Assembly (NCBI RefSeq): GCF_905475395.1
Contig: NC_058339.1
Coordinates: 11,540,001-11,604,000 of the forward strand
From: Chrysoperla carnea
Taxonomy: Eukaryota; Arthropoda; Insecta; Neuroptera; Chrysopidae
DNA length: 64,000 bases
Direction: 5' to 3'
Part shown: positions 25,731-37,480 of the stretch, piece by piece
Layout: each line of letters starts with the position of its first letter
How positions within the stretch are numbered: position 1 is the stretch's first letter
The notes under the pieces: generated by a model
Databases searched by the model: none
What the model was told of the DNA's origin: nothing
The model's input: only the letters and a program-made list of their open reading frames with translations
Position numbers and translations under genes: made by a program

Positions 25731-27080
25731 TTAATTTTCTTTTAAGATAAGTTGAATTTCTTCTAGTGTTTTTCCTTTAGTTTCCGGTAAAACAAAATAA
25801 CCAAATGCTGCACCACATAAAGAACAAAAAGCAAAGAAATAAAACGGAATATATTCACCGTATAATTCGGCAATAACGTAAAATAATTTGACAGTAAATA
25901 AATTAGTTAAAGCCATGTAAGAATACAGAATACAAAACGCATACGCCTTAAAACTTGTATTAAACATTTCACTTGTTAAAACGAAAAACAATGGTCCAAT
26001 TCCTATTCCAAAAGTAATTTTAAAAAGGATTAACGCAATTATGGGGACAATATTAAATGAGCTAATATTTTCATATTTCAGAGCTTTTAAATGGAAGTAC
26101 AATCCAATCATTATTAGGGGAACTGTTGTAGCTACTGAGGAGAGTATTAATAATGGTCGACGACCCCAATTATCTACAGAAAAAAAACTAACAAAAAGGA
26201 TTATTATTCCAACGACGACCATAATACTACCTCCTAAATTTGCATTTATGGGTGTTTCAGCTTTCTCGAAAAGTATTTGAGCATAGAGTAAAACTACCAT
26301 AAATCCACAAAATTGATGAATGGAAGCAGCACCCATAACAATCCAAAAGGCTTTTCGATTTACTGGGTTTGTGAAAATTTGGTAGATATTTACATTCGCT
26401 GCACGTTGTATCTCAATTGCAGTTTTTATTCTTTCTAACTTAACTTCAACATAATTGGTTTGTGTTAATCTACGTAAGGAGTTCGCTGCTTTTTCTGGGC
26501 GATTTTTCATTAAATAATAATAAGGGCTTTCAGGCATCCATGAAAAAGTAAATATTAAGAACAAAATTACTAAGATAGCAATTGCTGAATTATACGTTAC
26601 TGATATGCAGGGTACAATAATATTTTCAACTAAAAATCCCAACGAAAATTGAACTGCAATAAATATTGCTAAAGTTCCACGTATTTCTGGCGCCGCTATT
26701 TCACCAATGTAAACGGGTAGAATTGAAAATATAATTTGAGTGGCAACTCCACTAATAACTTCTGCCAAACATAATTGATACACATTGTTTGCGACACTTA
26801 TGATAAGCCATCCAAATAAAAGTGGAATAGCAGCTAATAAAATAGTTACTTTTCGTCCACAATAATCAGCCAAAAATAACCCTAAAAATGGCCCAATTAT
26901 AGCACCGATTTTTAAACAACTGGCAATCCAAGAAATTCCATCTGTGTCATTCATTTCTATATTTGTTTCATTTAACATCAATTGTCGTAACGTTGGCCCA
27001 ATCCATCCATATTGCATTCCATTTGCAAACGCTGCCAAAGTTGCTAAAAGAAATTTGCAACAAAGAAAGACTTTAATCAT
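25731..27080 (-). CDS. Sugar transporter (facilitated trehalose transporter Tret1-like), copy 1, main exon
   Basis: The minus-strand frame encodes an almost complete major facilitator superfamily sugar porter of 449 codons from the ATG at 27080. Visible signatures (numbered from that ATG) are DYCGRK at 72-77 in the TM2-TM3 loop, EIRGT near 132-136, PESP at 183-186 after TM6, HQFCG at 255-259 in TM7, NWGRRP at 304-309 in the TM8-TM9 loop and PETKGKTLEE from 432 after TM12. About twelve hydrophobic helices can be read. Insect relatives with these motifs are proton-independent trehalose or sugar facilitators in the plasma membrane; the substrate here is inferred. The ATG at 27080 may not be the true start. 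An AG at 27072-27071 would accept the phase-1 donor of the upstream exon (27918-27735) and keep the frame, giving about 507 residues. It is a tandem paralogue of the gene at 29998-32005. No internal stop or frameshift is seen. Confidence 0.93.
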   Translation of the reverse strand: MIKVFLCCKFLLATLAAFANGMQYGWIGPTLRQLMLNETNIEMNDTDGISWIASCLKIGAIIGPFLGLFLADYCGRKVTILLAAIPLLFGWLIISVANNVYQLCLAEVISGVATQIIFSILPVYIGEIAAPEIRGTLAIFIAVQFSLGFLVENIIVPCISVTYNSAIAILVILFLIFTFSWMPESPYYYLMKNRPEKAANSLRRLTQTNYVEVKLERIKTAIEIQRAANVNIYQIFTNPVNRKAFWIVMGAASIHQFCGFMVVLLYAQILFEKAETPINANLGGSIMVVVGIIILFVSFFSVDNWGRRPLLILSSVATTVPLIMIGLYFHLKALKYENISSFNIVPIIALILFKITFGIGIGPLFFVLTSEMFNTSFKAYAFCILYSYMALTNLFTVKLFYVIAELYGEYIPFYFFAFCSLCGAAFGYFVLPETKGKTLEEIQLILKEN

Positions 27081-27265
27081 GTACTTTTTTCATGTATAAT
27101 GTTTTCGCAATGTATTTATAAAAAGCGGGACACTGGTGCAAAGAACCTTGCATGAAATGGCATTTGGCTCACAGTTAAATTGTCCGAAATTCGGATGTGT
27201 CTGAATAAAAGTCACAATAGATGTATTCTCAATAATAAAGCACAATCAACCATTTAATAGTTATT

Positions 27266-27388
27266 TACGATACTAATGGGATAACAGCATTATTAACGTA
27301 CGCATGTGAAATTTGCACTACGAATGCGTAGCACGAGTTGGGCAATCGCAGAAGTACGTTAATAATGCGTTATCACACGTATATCGTA
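27266..27388. mobile_element. Short MITE-like hairpin in the transporter copy 1 intron
   Basis: Terminal inverted repeats of about 35 bp (27266-27301 and 27354-27388), sharing the core GATAAC.GCATTATTAACGTAC, enclose a ~50-bp centre. It lies between exons 1 and 2 of transporter copy 1. Just upstream of it in gene orientation, 27507-27557 is a second imperfect palindrome (CCCACGCATG...CACGTGCGTGG). Confidence 0.65.
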
Positions 27389-27734
27389 CAAAAACTTTAT
27401 CAACGCCTCTAAAATGTGAAAATAAATGATAATTATAAAATTTGTCTTGACTTATTCAATACGATACAAGTGCATTAATGAATTAGGGCGCTAATGAACA
27501 ATTTATCCCACGCATGCTGAGTGAGAAAATTAGTTTCTACTCACGTGCGTGGATAAAAATATATAGTGGCTTAGAATTAATAGCATTGTCATGTATTCTT
27601 AGAATTTAAACACTATTCCAATTTCAAAAAGTTTATTAAACGAGAGTCCATTTCTAATAGATGTTTGTTCCCTTTTTATAAATATTTCACGTGAAAGATG
27701 GCACGAAAAGAAATTGCATCAAATTTATTCTCAC

Positions 27735-27918
27735 CAAAGAAAGTGATTCCATATTGAACAATGTGCTGTTTGCTCCAGTGATCCAGACTTGAATCATTTT
27801 GTATGCATTCGTTATCTACAAGCACATTACCGCATTCTAATAGTTTCGGAAATTCATCTCTAACAATTGACGATTTTGATACATCTCTCAGATCTATTCC
27901 ATCTTCTTGCAAGTTCAT
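27735..27918 (-). CDS. Probable first coding exon of sugar transporter copy 1
   Basis: This 184-nt minus-strand exon runs from the ATG at 27918 to a G at 27735, followed by a good donor (GTGAGA), and ends in phase 1. It encodes a hydrophilic N-terminal tail ending in SKQHIVQYGITFF. The paralogous exon at 32005-31789 ends in SKQHCVQYGISLI, also in phase 1, and this conservation is the main evidence that it is coding. Joining it to the main exon needs the weak-looking acceptor at 27072-27071. The more obvious AG at 27085-27084 would break the frame. The intron (27071-27734) contains two inverted-repeat elements. If it is not used, translation would have to start at 27080. Confidence 0.7.
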
Positions 27919-28659
27919 TTCGATTTTTGAATTTTCTTTATTGAAATACTATTTATTATTTATGAAATACTTTCACTTATTTTACTTGCTTTATTAAATT
28001 AAGCTCTTGCTTTATTAAACTAAGCTCTTGCGTTATTTTTAATCAGACTTTAAACTAATCTAATTGAAAAAATCCTACAATTAAATTTAAAAAAATCCAT
28101 AAATATAATTTAATTAAACGCCATTATTTGCGTTTTTTAATTAAAGGAATTTTATTGTTTGACATGCTCTTATTTAAGTTATTTTAAACTGTATTAAATA
28201 TTTTTATGCATTTCCAATAGTTTGAAAAAAATCGTGAGCCGTATGTAAACAATAGGGTATTATCATTATTCAAAAATAAATTATAAAATTTGAAAAAAGT
28301 TAAAATTTATGTAAAAATATACTTAAATATTCTGATTTCGAGTCATAAAAGCACATTTTTCTTTTATAATTTTAAAATTAAAAACCGTAATTTTTAAATT
28401 GTAACTAATTTGTGTTATTTCGTAAAATGATACCGATATTACGTCATCAAATTGGATGCCCGCGTTTTTGACAGTTTAAAAAAGGTTTAAAATTTAATTT
28501 AAGTTTTTGGCAAGAAATTTACGTGTAAGCGTGTGTATTTTTCCGAAATAAATTTTTGGTGGCTTTTTATTAGCAAAATCAACATTTTGAAGTACTTTTT
28601 CAAAAATAGTAGAATACCCTATTGAAAATTAGTCATATTTTAAATAAAACGAATGGTTT

Positions 28660-29470
28660 ATTGTAAATTTTATAAGATGATAGCGGCGGAATCGATTCAG
28701 ATGTATCCTCGACCTCCTACGCACTCTACGAATAACGTTTTCGATGCTTTTCACTGCGGCTGGTTATAATTATTTATTGAGGAATAGACTGAAGAAGTAC
28801 CTTAGATATTTTGCTCCACTACCTGGAAAACTATTCTTGTTATAAATCACAATCGACATAAAATGGCTAAGTCAAATGATATGCCACTTCCAGTATAAAT
28901 ATTAAAACAAAAAAGCCAGCTTTGAAAACACTTAAATAAAATTAGAATACAATATTTCTGAACCGCAATAATAACAATTTATGAAGCGTTGGATCAAGCC
29001 ATTCAAACTGCATGCCAACTGAAAAGATCTAGGTCTAGTAAATTGCTAGAGCTAGACGATCAATTGATATCTGCTCTGAGGGAAATTATTCTATTACCAA
29101 AGTCTAAATCTATGGAATACTTCGCCATTTTCATTAATTGGAATTTGACCTGTGTGTAGGAATTATCCAAGGGAGAGGTTCAAACTTTTATTCGCCATGT
29201 AAGGTGATAAAGTCAATAGAAACAAGAAATTATTTTGCCGAGTAAGAGATTTAATTAGATCAAAATGTGATATTCAGCCACTGTTTTTTGTTGAGCTACA
29301 GAAAAGAACTTCTTCCAATACTCTGTGTACATCGACCTCTGGCAATGAACCAGTCAGGAATTGCTTAATGGATAATATTTTCGATGGATTTTGTTGGTAT
29401 TTTAACTACTACCTATATTTAACATATTTGTGTAATCGAATTGATATTGAAAGAATTTTAATGCACTAAT
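28660..29470 (-). pseudogene. Decayed sugar transporter fragment (28970-29023) within an ORF-rich relic zone
   Basis: 28981-29022 matches 31261-31302 of transporter copy 2 on the same strand at about 35 of 42 positions by eye. It reads GMQFEWLDPTLHKL against GMQFGWIGPTLHKL in the intact gene. Similarity fades on both sides, so this is a remnant of a third copy between the two intact genes. Neighbouring sequence has several moderately long open patches on the plus strand (29024-29156 and 29202-29470) that I do not recognise. They break at stops and may be unrelated relics or chance. Confidence 0.65.
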
Positions 29471-29997
29471 ATTATTTCAGTTATTTGCTCGTAATTATCG
29501 AAGTTTAATTTGCTCTAAAGTCGCACGACTTTTGATATTGAAGGTTACCTGAACAATTAATTTTTCCAACACATATTTATTTAATCGAATGTTTCTTAGA
29601 AGTGCATGCTATTAAATAGAAGTAAAATTGCTTTTACATTGACGTTCATATTAGAGCTCGTAATTTTTGTGGTCTCGAGTCTCGAGACTTTTGTGTCGAG
29701 AATTTTGAAGTTATTGAGAAGTAGTATAAGTTAATTTTCTGTTTAATTAATCTTCATTTTTACAAAATATTGCCTTTTATAATATGTTTCACCAGGTATT
29801 AACTCAACTAAAATTCTTCAAAAAAAGCAATGCCTCTAATAACAAATTTTTCCTTAAAATTGTACAAATAACGGTATAATATAGAACACTTCACTCATCT
29901 GAAAGTCTCGGGAATTCCCGGAACTTAACCCAGGTGTATCAAAATTATTAGGTGAAAAATATTTCAAAAAAAAAATTCTTTTTCAGACAAATTGAAT

Positions 29998-31358
29998 TTA
30001 ATAACAACTCAAATTCTTTAAAATTAATTGAATTTCTTCTAATGTTTTTCCTTTAGTTTCTGGTAAAATAAAATAACTAAAAAGTGTTCCACATAAAGAA
30101 CAAAAAGCAAAGAAATAAAATGGATAAAATTCTCCATAAAATTCAGCGATAATGTAAAACATCTTAACAATAATAAAATTAGTTAAAGACATGTACGAAT
30201 AAAGCAAACACATAGCATACGACTTGAAATGTGTGTTAAACATTTCACTTGAATAAACAAAAAATAATGGACCGATTCCCAAACCATAGGATATTTTAAA
30301 TAAAATTAATGCAATTACTGGTACAATACTAAATGAGCTAATATTTTCATAATTGAATCGCTTTAAATGGAAATATAATCCAATCATTATTAAGGAAACC
30401 GCTGTAGTAATCGACGAGATAATTAATAATGGTCGACGACCCCAATTATCTACAGAAATAATACTTACAAAATAAACTAATATTCCAACTGCACTTAGAA
30501 TACTTCCACCTAAATTTGCATCAATTGGTGTATCAGCTAATTCTAAAATTACTTGAGCATACAGCAATACCACTACAAACCCACAAAATTGATGCAAAGA
30601 TGCAACACCCAGAACAATCCAAAATGAGCAAAGATTGATTGGGTCTTTATAAAGTTTGAGAAAATCAATTTTTATTTCACGTTTAGTGTCTATGGCGTCT
30701 TTTATTGTTTCCATTTTTGCTTCGACGTAATCAGTTTGTGTTAACACTCGTAAAGATCTCGCTGCTTTTTCTGAATGATTTTTCATTAAAAAGTAATAAG
30801 GACTTTCGGGCATCCAACAAAAAGAGCATAATAACAGTAAAATTACTAAGATAGCAATTACTGAATTGAACATTACTGATATTTTTGGTACAATAATATT
30901 TTCTAATAAAAAACCCATATAAAATTGTAATGGAATAAACATTGCTAAAGTTCCTCGTATTTTTGGCGATACAATTTCACCAATATAAATTGGTAAAATA
31001 GTAAATATAGTTTGCGTGGCAACTCCGCTTATAAATTCCGCTATACATAATTGATATATTTTGTTTGCAATGCATATAATAAACCATGCAATTAAAAGTG
31101 GAAAAGCAGCTAATAATATAGTAGTTTTTCGTCCACAAGCATCAGCTAAAAATGATCCTAAAAATGGTCCAAATATACCACCAAGCTTTAAATTACCAGC
31201 TATCCAAGATATTCCACTTGAATTATCTATTTGTATATTTGTTTCGTTTAACATCAATTTATGGAGCGTTGGTCCAATCCATCCAAACTGCATGCCAGTT
31301 GCAAATGCTGACAGTGTTACTAAAATATTTATGCATTTTGTTAAAATATACATACCCC
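29998..31358 (-). CDS. Sugar transporter (facilitated trehalose transporter Tret1-like), copy 2, main exon
   Basis: This minus-strand exon encodes an MFS sugar porter with the same signatures as copy 1: GMQFGWIGPT in TM1, DACGRKTT, KIRGTL, PESPYY, HQFCGF, NWGRRPLL and PETKGKTLEE. About twelve membrane helices can be read, with no stop or frameshift. The open frame extends upstream to an ATG at 31401, but those extra residues (MRINSLHIF...) have no counterpart in copy 1. They are probably intron read-through: an acceptor AG at 31360-31359 joins in phase 1 to the donor at 31788 and gives a 525-residue protein, a normal length for the family. The predicted role is passive sugar, probably trehalose, transport across the plasma membrane; the substrate is inferred from the family only. 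The two paralogues are in the same orientation about 2 kb apart, which indicates local duplication. Confidence 0.94.
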
Positions 31359-31788
31359 CTTCAGGACCCACAATAAAAATATGCAGTGAGTTGATCCTCA
31401 AAATCGCTCTAAAACTATCAAAAATTCTGAAACTTCAGGATCTCCCAGCTAATCTTATATATTTAAACGAGCAATTATTGTATATATATTTATATATCAG
31501 AAATCTCGGAAACGGATTCAAAAATTTTCATGAAAATAGGTGTGCAGGCTTTTTTTGAGATGAAAAATTGATCTAGCTAGGTTTCATTTTTAGAAAATTT
31601 CGTTTTATTCGTGTTTTCAGGAAAAACTAATACAAACTGCAAAATACGACTCTTCCTGGCATCTATTGGTGTTTATCGTAGTTAACGAAATAAAGTACAT
31701 TACCGGGAAATTCAAATTGGTATTTGTGTTGAGACATTTTAAACAGTTCTTATATAAGCGATAAAATAAGTTTTTTAATTAAATTTAC

Positions 31789-32005
31789 CTATCAATGAAA
31801 TTCCATACTGAACACAATGTTGTTTGCTAAAGTGATGGTTTTTCATGACATTCCGTATTTTTTTTGACTCCACGGACACTTCATTCGATTCTGTTTCTGT
31901 TGAAAAATTTTCAATAACTATTGATGATTTAAATACTTCATTTTTTATTTTTCCATTTTCATACGAATCCATTTCGAAAAGAGTCTTTACTTCAGAACTA
32001 TCCAT
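31789..32005 (-). CDS. Probable first coding exon of sugar transporter copy 2
   Basis: This 217-nt minus-strand exon runs from the ATG at 32005 (MDSSEVKTLFE...) to a G at 31789 followed by the donor GTAAAT. It ends in phase 1 and joins the acceptor before 31358 to give an uninterrupted 525-codon reading frame. The N-terminal tail is acidic and serine-rich and ends in SKQHCVQYGISLI, matching the corresponding exon of copy 1. The intron is about 430 bp. Such a cytoplasmic N-terminal tail ahead of TM1 is usual for insect sugar porters. Confidence 0.82.
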
Positions 32006-32308
32006 ATTTAATTATTTTCATCTTCAATTTTACGCTCTTTAAAACAAAACAGAAGAAAGTAAACTGTAACCATATTCTTACTTCTTAAAAAGCACATAAT
32101 CAAGTACCAAAAATATGAATTTCAAGTTCGCATCTGTGTACATAAGATAAAATATTTTTCTTACAAACACATTTCATTTGTGATATTTCATAAATTTGAA
32201 AAAATTAATGGTAAACAAAAATTTTTTTTCTTGTTAAAAACCCAAAACAAATAGTTGAACTATGTGATATTTTATTCAATTATGTGCACTTATCTTATTG
32301 TACAAATA

Positions 32309-32689
32309 CAGTCAAACCTGGATAAGTGAGAACTGGATAAATGAGAAAACTCTATAAGTGAGAGTAATCAGGACCCGTCATTTTAAGCTCCAGAAACCTC
32401 TATTAGCGAGAAACAGAGACCTAGTTTTTCCCTCATAGACCTCCGTAAGTGAGTCTGCTACTTATCTATACCTCTATAAGCGACAGTCGGGCTTTATTTA
32501 CTTATATTATTTAGGAGGAATATTTACTACATTCGTACTTGCTGTGACTTGTTATTGCTGCGTTACTCTACAAGAGAGAAACGCTACTCATGTACCTGCA
32601 TTAGAGAAAAACTCTGGTTAGTGAGAAACCTCTATAAGCGAGAATGAGATTCTGCTCGCCTTGAATTCTCGCCTATCTAAGTTTGACTG
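32309..32689. mobile_element. pogo/Tigger-like MITE with TA duplication
   Basis: CAGTCAAACCTGGATAAGTG at the left and its imperfect complement (CTATCTAAGTTTGACTG) at the right form ~23-bp terminal repeats with TA on each side. CAGT-starting ends with TA target duplications are characteristic of the Tc1/mariner-pogo group. The interior repeats CTCTATAAG(C/T)GAG motifs. There is no transposase. It lies about 300 bp upstream of transporter copy 2. Confidence 0.78.
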
Positions 32690-33714
32690 TATTTCTATTC
32701 ATTCTAAAAATATTTTCATTGCTCATAATTGTCTTTTCGATGATATTAAAGGGTGAAAAAAAATTTCAAAACAAAATTAGGATAATGATTATCAAAGCGA
32801 TTATTGGTAGAAGAATTTAAAATGTTTTATTTTTGTCTTAAAAAAAGAAATATATAAATATAAAAGCAATACTTGGCAGTTTTTGATCCGGACAACAAAT
32901 TCTGAGATAAAGCTTCAATAATTATCGTTTTTAAATTAAAAATTTCTTGATTAATGTTGGTCCAATTGTAAGTGAATTGATTGATGAAATTGAAATTAAA
33001 TAACGAAGCCGTATTTCGTTAATGGTACATCGGATCTAAAAACTTCAAAGGAACTTTTTGGTGGGAAATTTCTTGGTGTTGTTTTGTGGGACATAACGAT
33101 ATACTTCTGTCTCAAGTTATTTATGCCACTCTACGTATATTATTCATTGATTTAATCTATTTATCAAAATTTTTCTGTATTGTTCTAAATAAAATTAATT
33201 AAAAAATGAAAGTAATTAAAAAGTAAATAAATATTCACACACTTTTCTGATATATAAAATGTAATAAAATATCATTTATTAAATTCGTAAAAACGAAAAA
33301 ATTAGATTTGCAACAACAATAAACGTATTTAAAACAAAATCAATTAATTCTAATTATTATTGGTATTTATATTTTGTAATATCTATTAATTTTTGTTAAA
33401 TTAAAAACAAAAATTTCAACATACTTAAATTTTTTTTCTCTAAATTAATATTAATGAAATAAAAGTAAGTTTTCCTACGGTTTGGTAAATTACCTTCAAT
33501 ATGTGCAAAATTCTATTAAAAATTAATTATTTTTAAATTTTTTAAACATAATTTTAGCAAAGCTTTTGGGATAATGGTTTGGATGAATTTGAGAATTAGA
33601 AAAAGAAAGAAAGTAAATCGATTCAGCTCAATAGAAAGTTAAAAAGAGTTACATCCATGGATAGAATTACTATTTTTCAACCACCATCTCGAAGTTGGTT
33701 TGTAATTATACAAA

Positions 33715-34000
33715 TACAGGTTCAATCATTAAATTAACGTGATTTTTATACTTTTTGGATTATAAAATTACCCCATCCATCAAGTTTCATCAAATTCCAA
33801 AACAAAGTTCCGATTTTCTCGATTTTTGCAAATGGGTAAGTAAAATTGCAAAAAATCCCTTAAAAAAATTGCAAAAAAATCGAAAAATTTTTTTTATCTC
33901 CAATTTCGATAAAACTCAGTGTATAAGGTAAATTTGAACCAAAAAGTTCAAAAATCGGATGCATTGGATCTTGACTGGTCGAATAGTTTATGACATGTGT
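33715..34000 (+). repeat. Family B repeat unit, diverged
   Basis: Contains TCAATCATTAAATTAACGTG, ATTACCCCATCCAT, CCAATTTCGATAAAACTCAG and TTGACTGGTCGAATAG in the family order. Confidence 0.82.
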
Positions 34001-36100
34001 ACAATTCATTCCAAAACATTATATAATATTTTATCAATTCGCGCCATGTCCTACAAGTTACGCCAAGGAAACCTGAAGGACATTGAGAGATCGAATTTGT
34101 CAATTCCGATCCTAGTAAGAGACTGTATTTGTGGGAATGGCTGGTAGATATCTCAAGTTATTCCCACGCTTGACAACATTGATCAAAATATCCGTTTAAC
34201 ACTTAAGATAATCATTTAAAAAACCAAAAAAGAAAGAAATAAAATTTTTTTTAACAATTTACATTTACTTTCACTTATTCAGTTGATAAACCACTTACTT
34301 AAATGTAAGTGTATATAAAATATATTTTTTTTTACAAATATAGTTATTAGCGAATTTTATCTTCAACGAAATAAGCTATTGCTTTCTTACCTGTGTAATA
34401 TTTAGTCTCGTAATCTTTTGTCTCGTGATGAAAGATTTGCTCACGTGTTCTGCACACGCGACAAATAAATAATCTAAATAATTGAAATCATTTTAACCAG
34501 ATTTCTATTACAATATTTTTGTATTTACTGAGTACGACTTACATTAAACTTACGAAAGTACACGAACAGGCTGCATAATTTCTGAAGTTAATACTTTTTT
34601 ACTACACCTTAACTTTCGTGATGAGATAAATTCTAACAATTTCTCACAGAACTCACAGGACATAAATAATTTTTCAGCTGCAGCAAAGAAACAGTTAATT
34701 AACATATGCGTCAGGATTGAGCGTCAGACGCTTGCATCAGCTGCAGCATGAGAATCACACCTTTCCTAAACACTTTTATATGGAAATTATAACAATTTAA
34801 AAACTAATATTTCGACTATTTTATTTTAATTAAAACTATTCAGAGGGAATTTGCATGGTTTACGCACCGTCTACGTGGCGAGTATTTAAGTAGTAGGTAA
34901 TTTTAAGCTATTTCAGACTAATTTCAAAATTTTGTTGATAAACATATCACTTTACACATACTTAAAGTATTTCATTATTCTTATTATTATATGATTAATT
35001 TTTTTTTTATTTATTTACAATTATTATTACTACCCAAAAATATTTTAATTAATTATTGCAATTCACCACTTACAATTTCCTACGATTAAATTAGACATGT
35101 GTTTTTCGTGTATTATATTTAACCAAATAATAAATTACTTATTTCATGGTTTTTTAATTACAAAATAGATTTACCCAAAAACAATTTGTGTATTAATTAA
35201 CAAGCAATATTTATAGGAAAGCCTATGTAAACTTTTACTAGAAACTTTTTCCTCAGGTAGTGAAAACTAAAATATTTAGTTTAAAAAGAGGGAACATTTT
35301 TACGACTCCAGTGCAAAACAAAAAATGATCCCTTTGAATGTGTTGATTTAGATGACTACTAGTGATTTATTTTTGTTTCCATACTAATCGTTGATGCAAT
35401 GTAAAAGAACAGTTATATAACTTTTCGTTGCTTACAAAACGTAGTTTTACACTTCCCTAAGCTGTTCAAATGATATACTGAAAAAAGCAGCTTCACATCT
35501 CGTTTTGTAAGATTTTACTGGCGTGTATTTCACGTGGCAGATATTTCAAAAAAAAAATGTATAGGTAATAAAAAAGCTATAAAACAATGATTTATTAGAA
35601 TACCGCATATTTTAAACAAGTTTTTCATAAAATTCACATTTTATTTTGAATGTATGAATTTTTGAAGTTTACAAACAAAAATTGTGCGTTTTAATTATAA
35701 TCTTGAGTTAATATTCTAAATCATTAATTATTGACAAATATCTTTCAAATTAATTACTTTTTTTTATTAATTAAATATTCATATATAATTCTCATAACAC
35801 TATACTTAAATTATGTTAATTATTTATATAAATACAATATTTTTTAGTAACCTGATAAATAATATGTGGTAAGTTTTGATAATAATAATTTTTTTTTTTA
35901 TAAACAAATGTTTTACAAAAATGTAACTGAGTTCAAAAAAAAATTTTAAATGTAAAACTCAAGAAGACACAAGAAATTCTTAGAATAATCCAAAATATAA
36001 ATTTCAACCTTTTTTAAATAAAATATTTGATTGCAATCATACGAAAATCGTCAATTTCGTTGATTACAGAATTTTAACTGAATAATGCGAGTTTTTTATA

Positions 36101-36151
36101 ACGCTTATATTTCACAGAGAGCCCCCACACCTCCCTATGAAATATAAGCGT
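36101..36151. repeat. Short perfect hairpin
   Basis: ACGCTTATATTTCA at 36101-36114 is perfectly complementary to 36138-36151, with a C-rich 23-nt loop. Confidence 0.7.
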
Positions 36152-36869
36152 CAAGAAAGAGTGAAGATACAAAAATTGCTTAAAATCATTCAAAATATGA
36201 AATAAAACAAGTTTCAAGTCAAATATTTGATCGAAATAACACAATAATCGTTAATTTTGACAATATCAAATTTTCATTAAAATAACGCTTTGTTTTTTTC
36301 ATTACTTGTATCTCAAAAACGGTGAGTTTTAGAAAAAAATGTTACAAAATGAAAAATGCTGAGAAAAACTATTTTCTCAAATTTCTTGATTTTGTCGCAG
36401 AATTAACTTGGGTAGTAAAAGCACACTTTCTAATCAATATGACTTCGATCTACACACTCATACAACTATTTTGAGTCGGGTCCCATAAAAAGTCATATTG
36501 TTCGATAGAATTGCTTTCTTTTTGACTTTTATCCAGCTTTATTTCTTATATCTATATGTATATGTTTCAAAAGTCTTATCTTACCACCAACTACCCACTA
36601 CCAACTTATCAAGCACCAGGTAGCAGCTATATCATCTCCTAGACTGTTTGAATCGGTTAAACACGTATTGAATCTGATATGCTTACTAATAAAATTGTGC
36701 GTTTGTGTATACAAGGCCTTGTTATTCAATTGTTTTTCTATATAAAATAAAATATTACTGAAATATCCTTTATCCATTACCAATTATATGGCTCAAAGGT
36801 AAATTATGTCATTATTAAGGTTTCCCTTTTCTTTTTTTATATTTTATTAAATTGCTAGCAATTATTAAA

Positions 36870-37480
36870 TTATTAGGAAGGTAGTCAACATGGCGACCTT
36901 AGGGGGTGACCAGCAGGGAAACTGCCTGAGGCTTCGCTGATGCAAAAGTCACGCACAACTACCCCAGTGAAAAAAGTTGATATTTAAGACTCTATCCACC
37001 AAGCTACAATCAAAATTCTATTTTTTTATAGATAAGACATTTTATACATTTGGTATAAAGGCCGTTAAACTAACAAGAGACCCAACAAGAGAGACTTTAA
37101 ATGTGTGGATAAAAAGAGCTTTGGCTTCAGATCAAAATCACTGCCTAATTATGTCATTCATTTTTAATTACCTTTCCAAATTTTAACAAAAGTGAATAAT
37201 GGATAAAAATCAAATTAAAAGTGTCCGTTTTTTGTCTTTTGGCTACGGAATTTTTAAGGGTGCTTGGCATCATTTATGTGAAGAATATTTTGTGGATCAC
37301 ATGGAACAAATTTGAAGAGTGTCTAGAGCTCGTATGGACGAATATGAAGAGGGGTATCATTGAATATAATTTAACACGGCGAAACTCAAAACGCCTTTCT
37401 TGAATTGATCTTGATATATCCAGTAAATCTAAAATATGGTAGTCTTTGTGCGAAGAAAAGTCTAAAGTCAAAGTCTAATC
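36870..37480 (+). other. GC-richer island and broken ORF relic of unknown origin
   Basis: 36880-36967 is clearly more GC-rich than its surroundings (includes GGCGACCTTAGGGGGTGACC and GCCTGAGGCTTCGCTGATGC). From the ATG at 37200 a frame reads SFGYGIFKGAWHHLCEEYF and VDHMEQI, then a TGA, then continues RVSRARMDEYEEGYH before another stop. The composition looks protein-like. This suggests a decayed coding exon, but I cannot assign a family. Confidence 0.35.

Larger units (their letters stand above)
32690..36869. other. AT-rich non-coding DNA
   Basis: Holds the family B unit (33715-34000) and the short hairpin at 36101. No exon with good splice sites was recognised. Confidence 0.5.

Noticed and set aside
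31061-31558. 165-codon plus-strand ORF
   Set aside because: Antisense shadow of the sugar transporter copy 2 exon.
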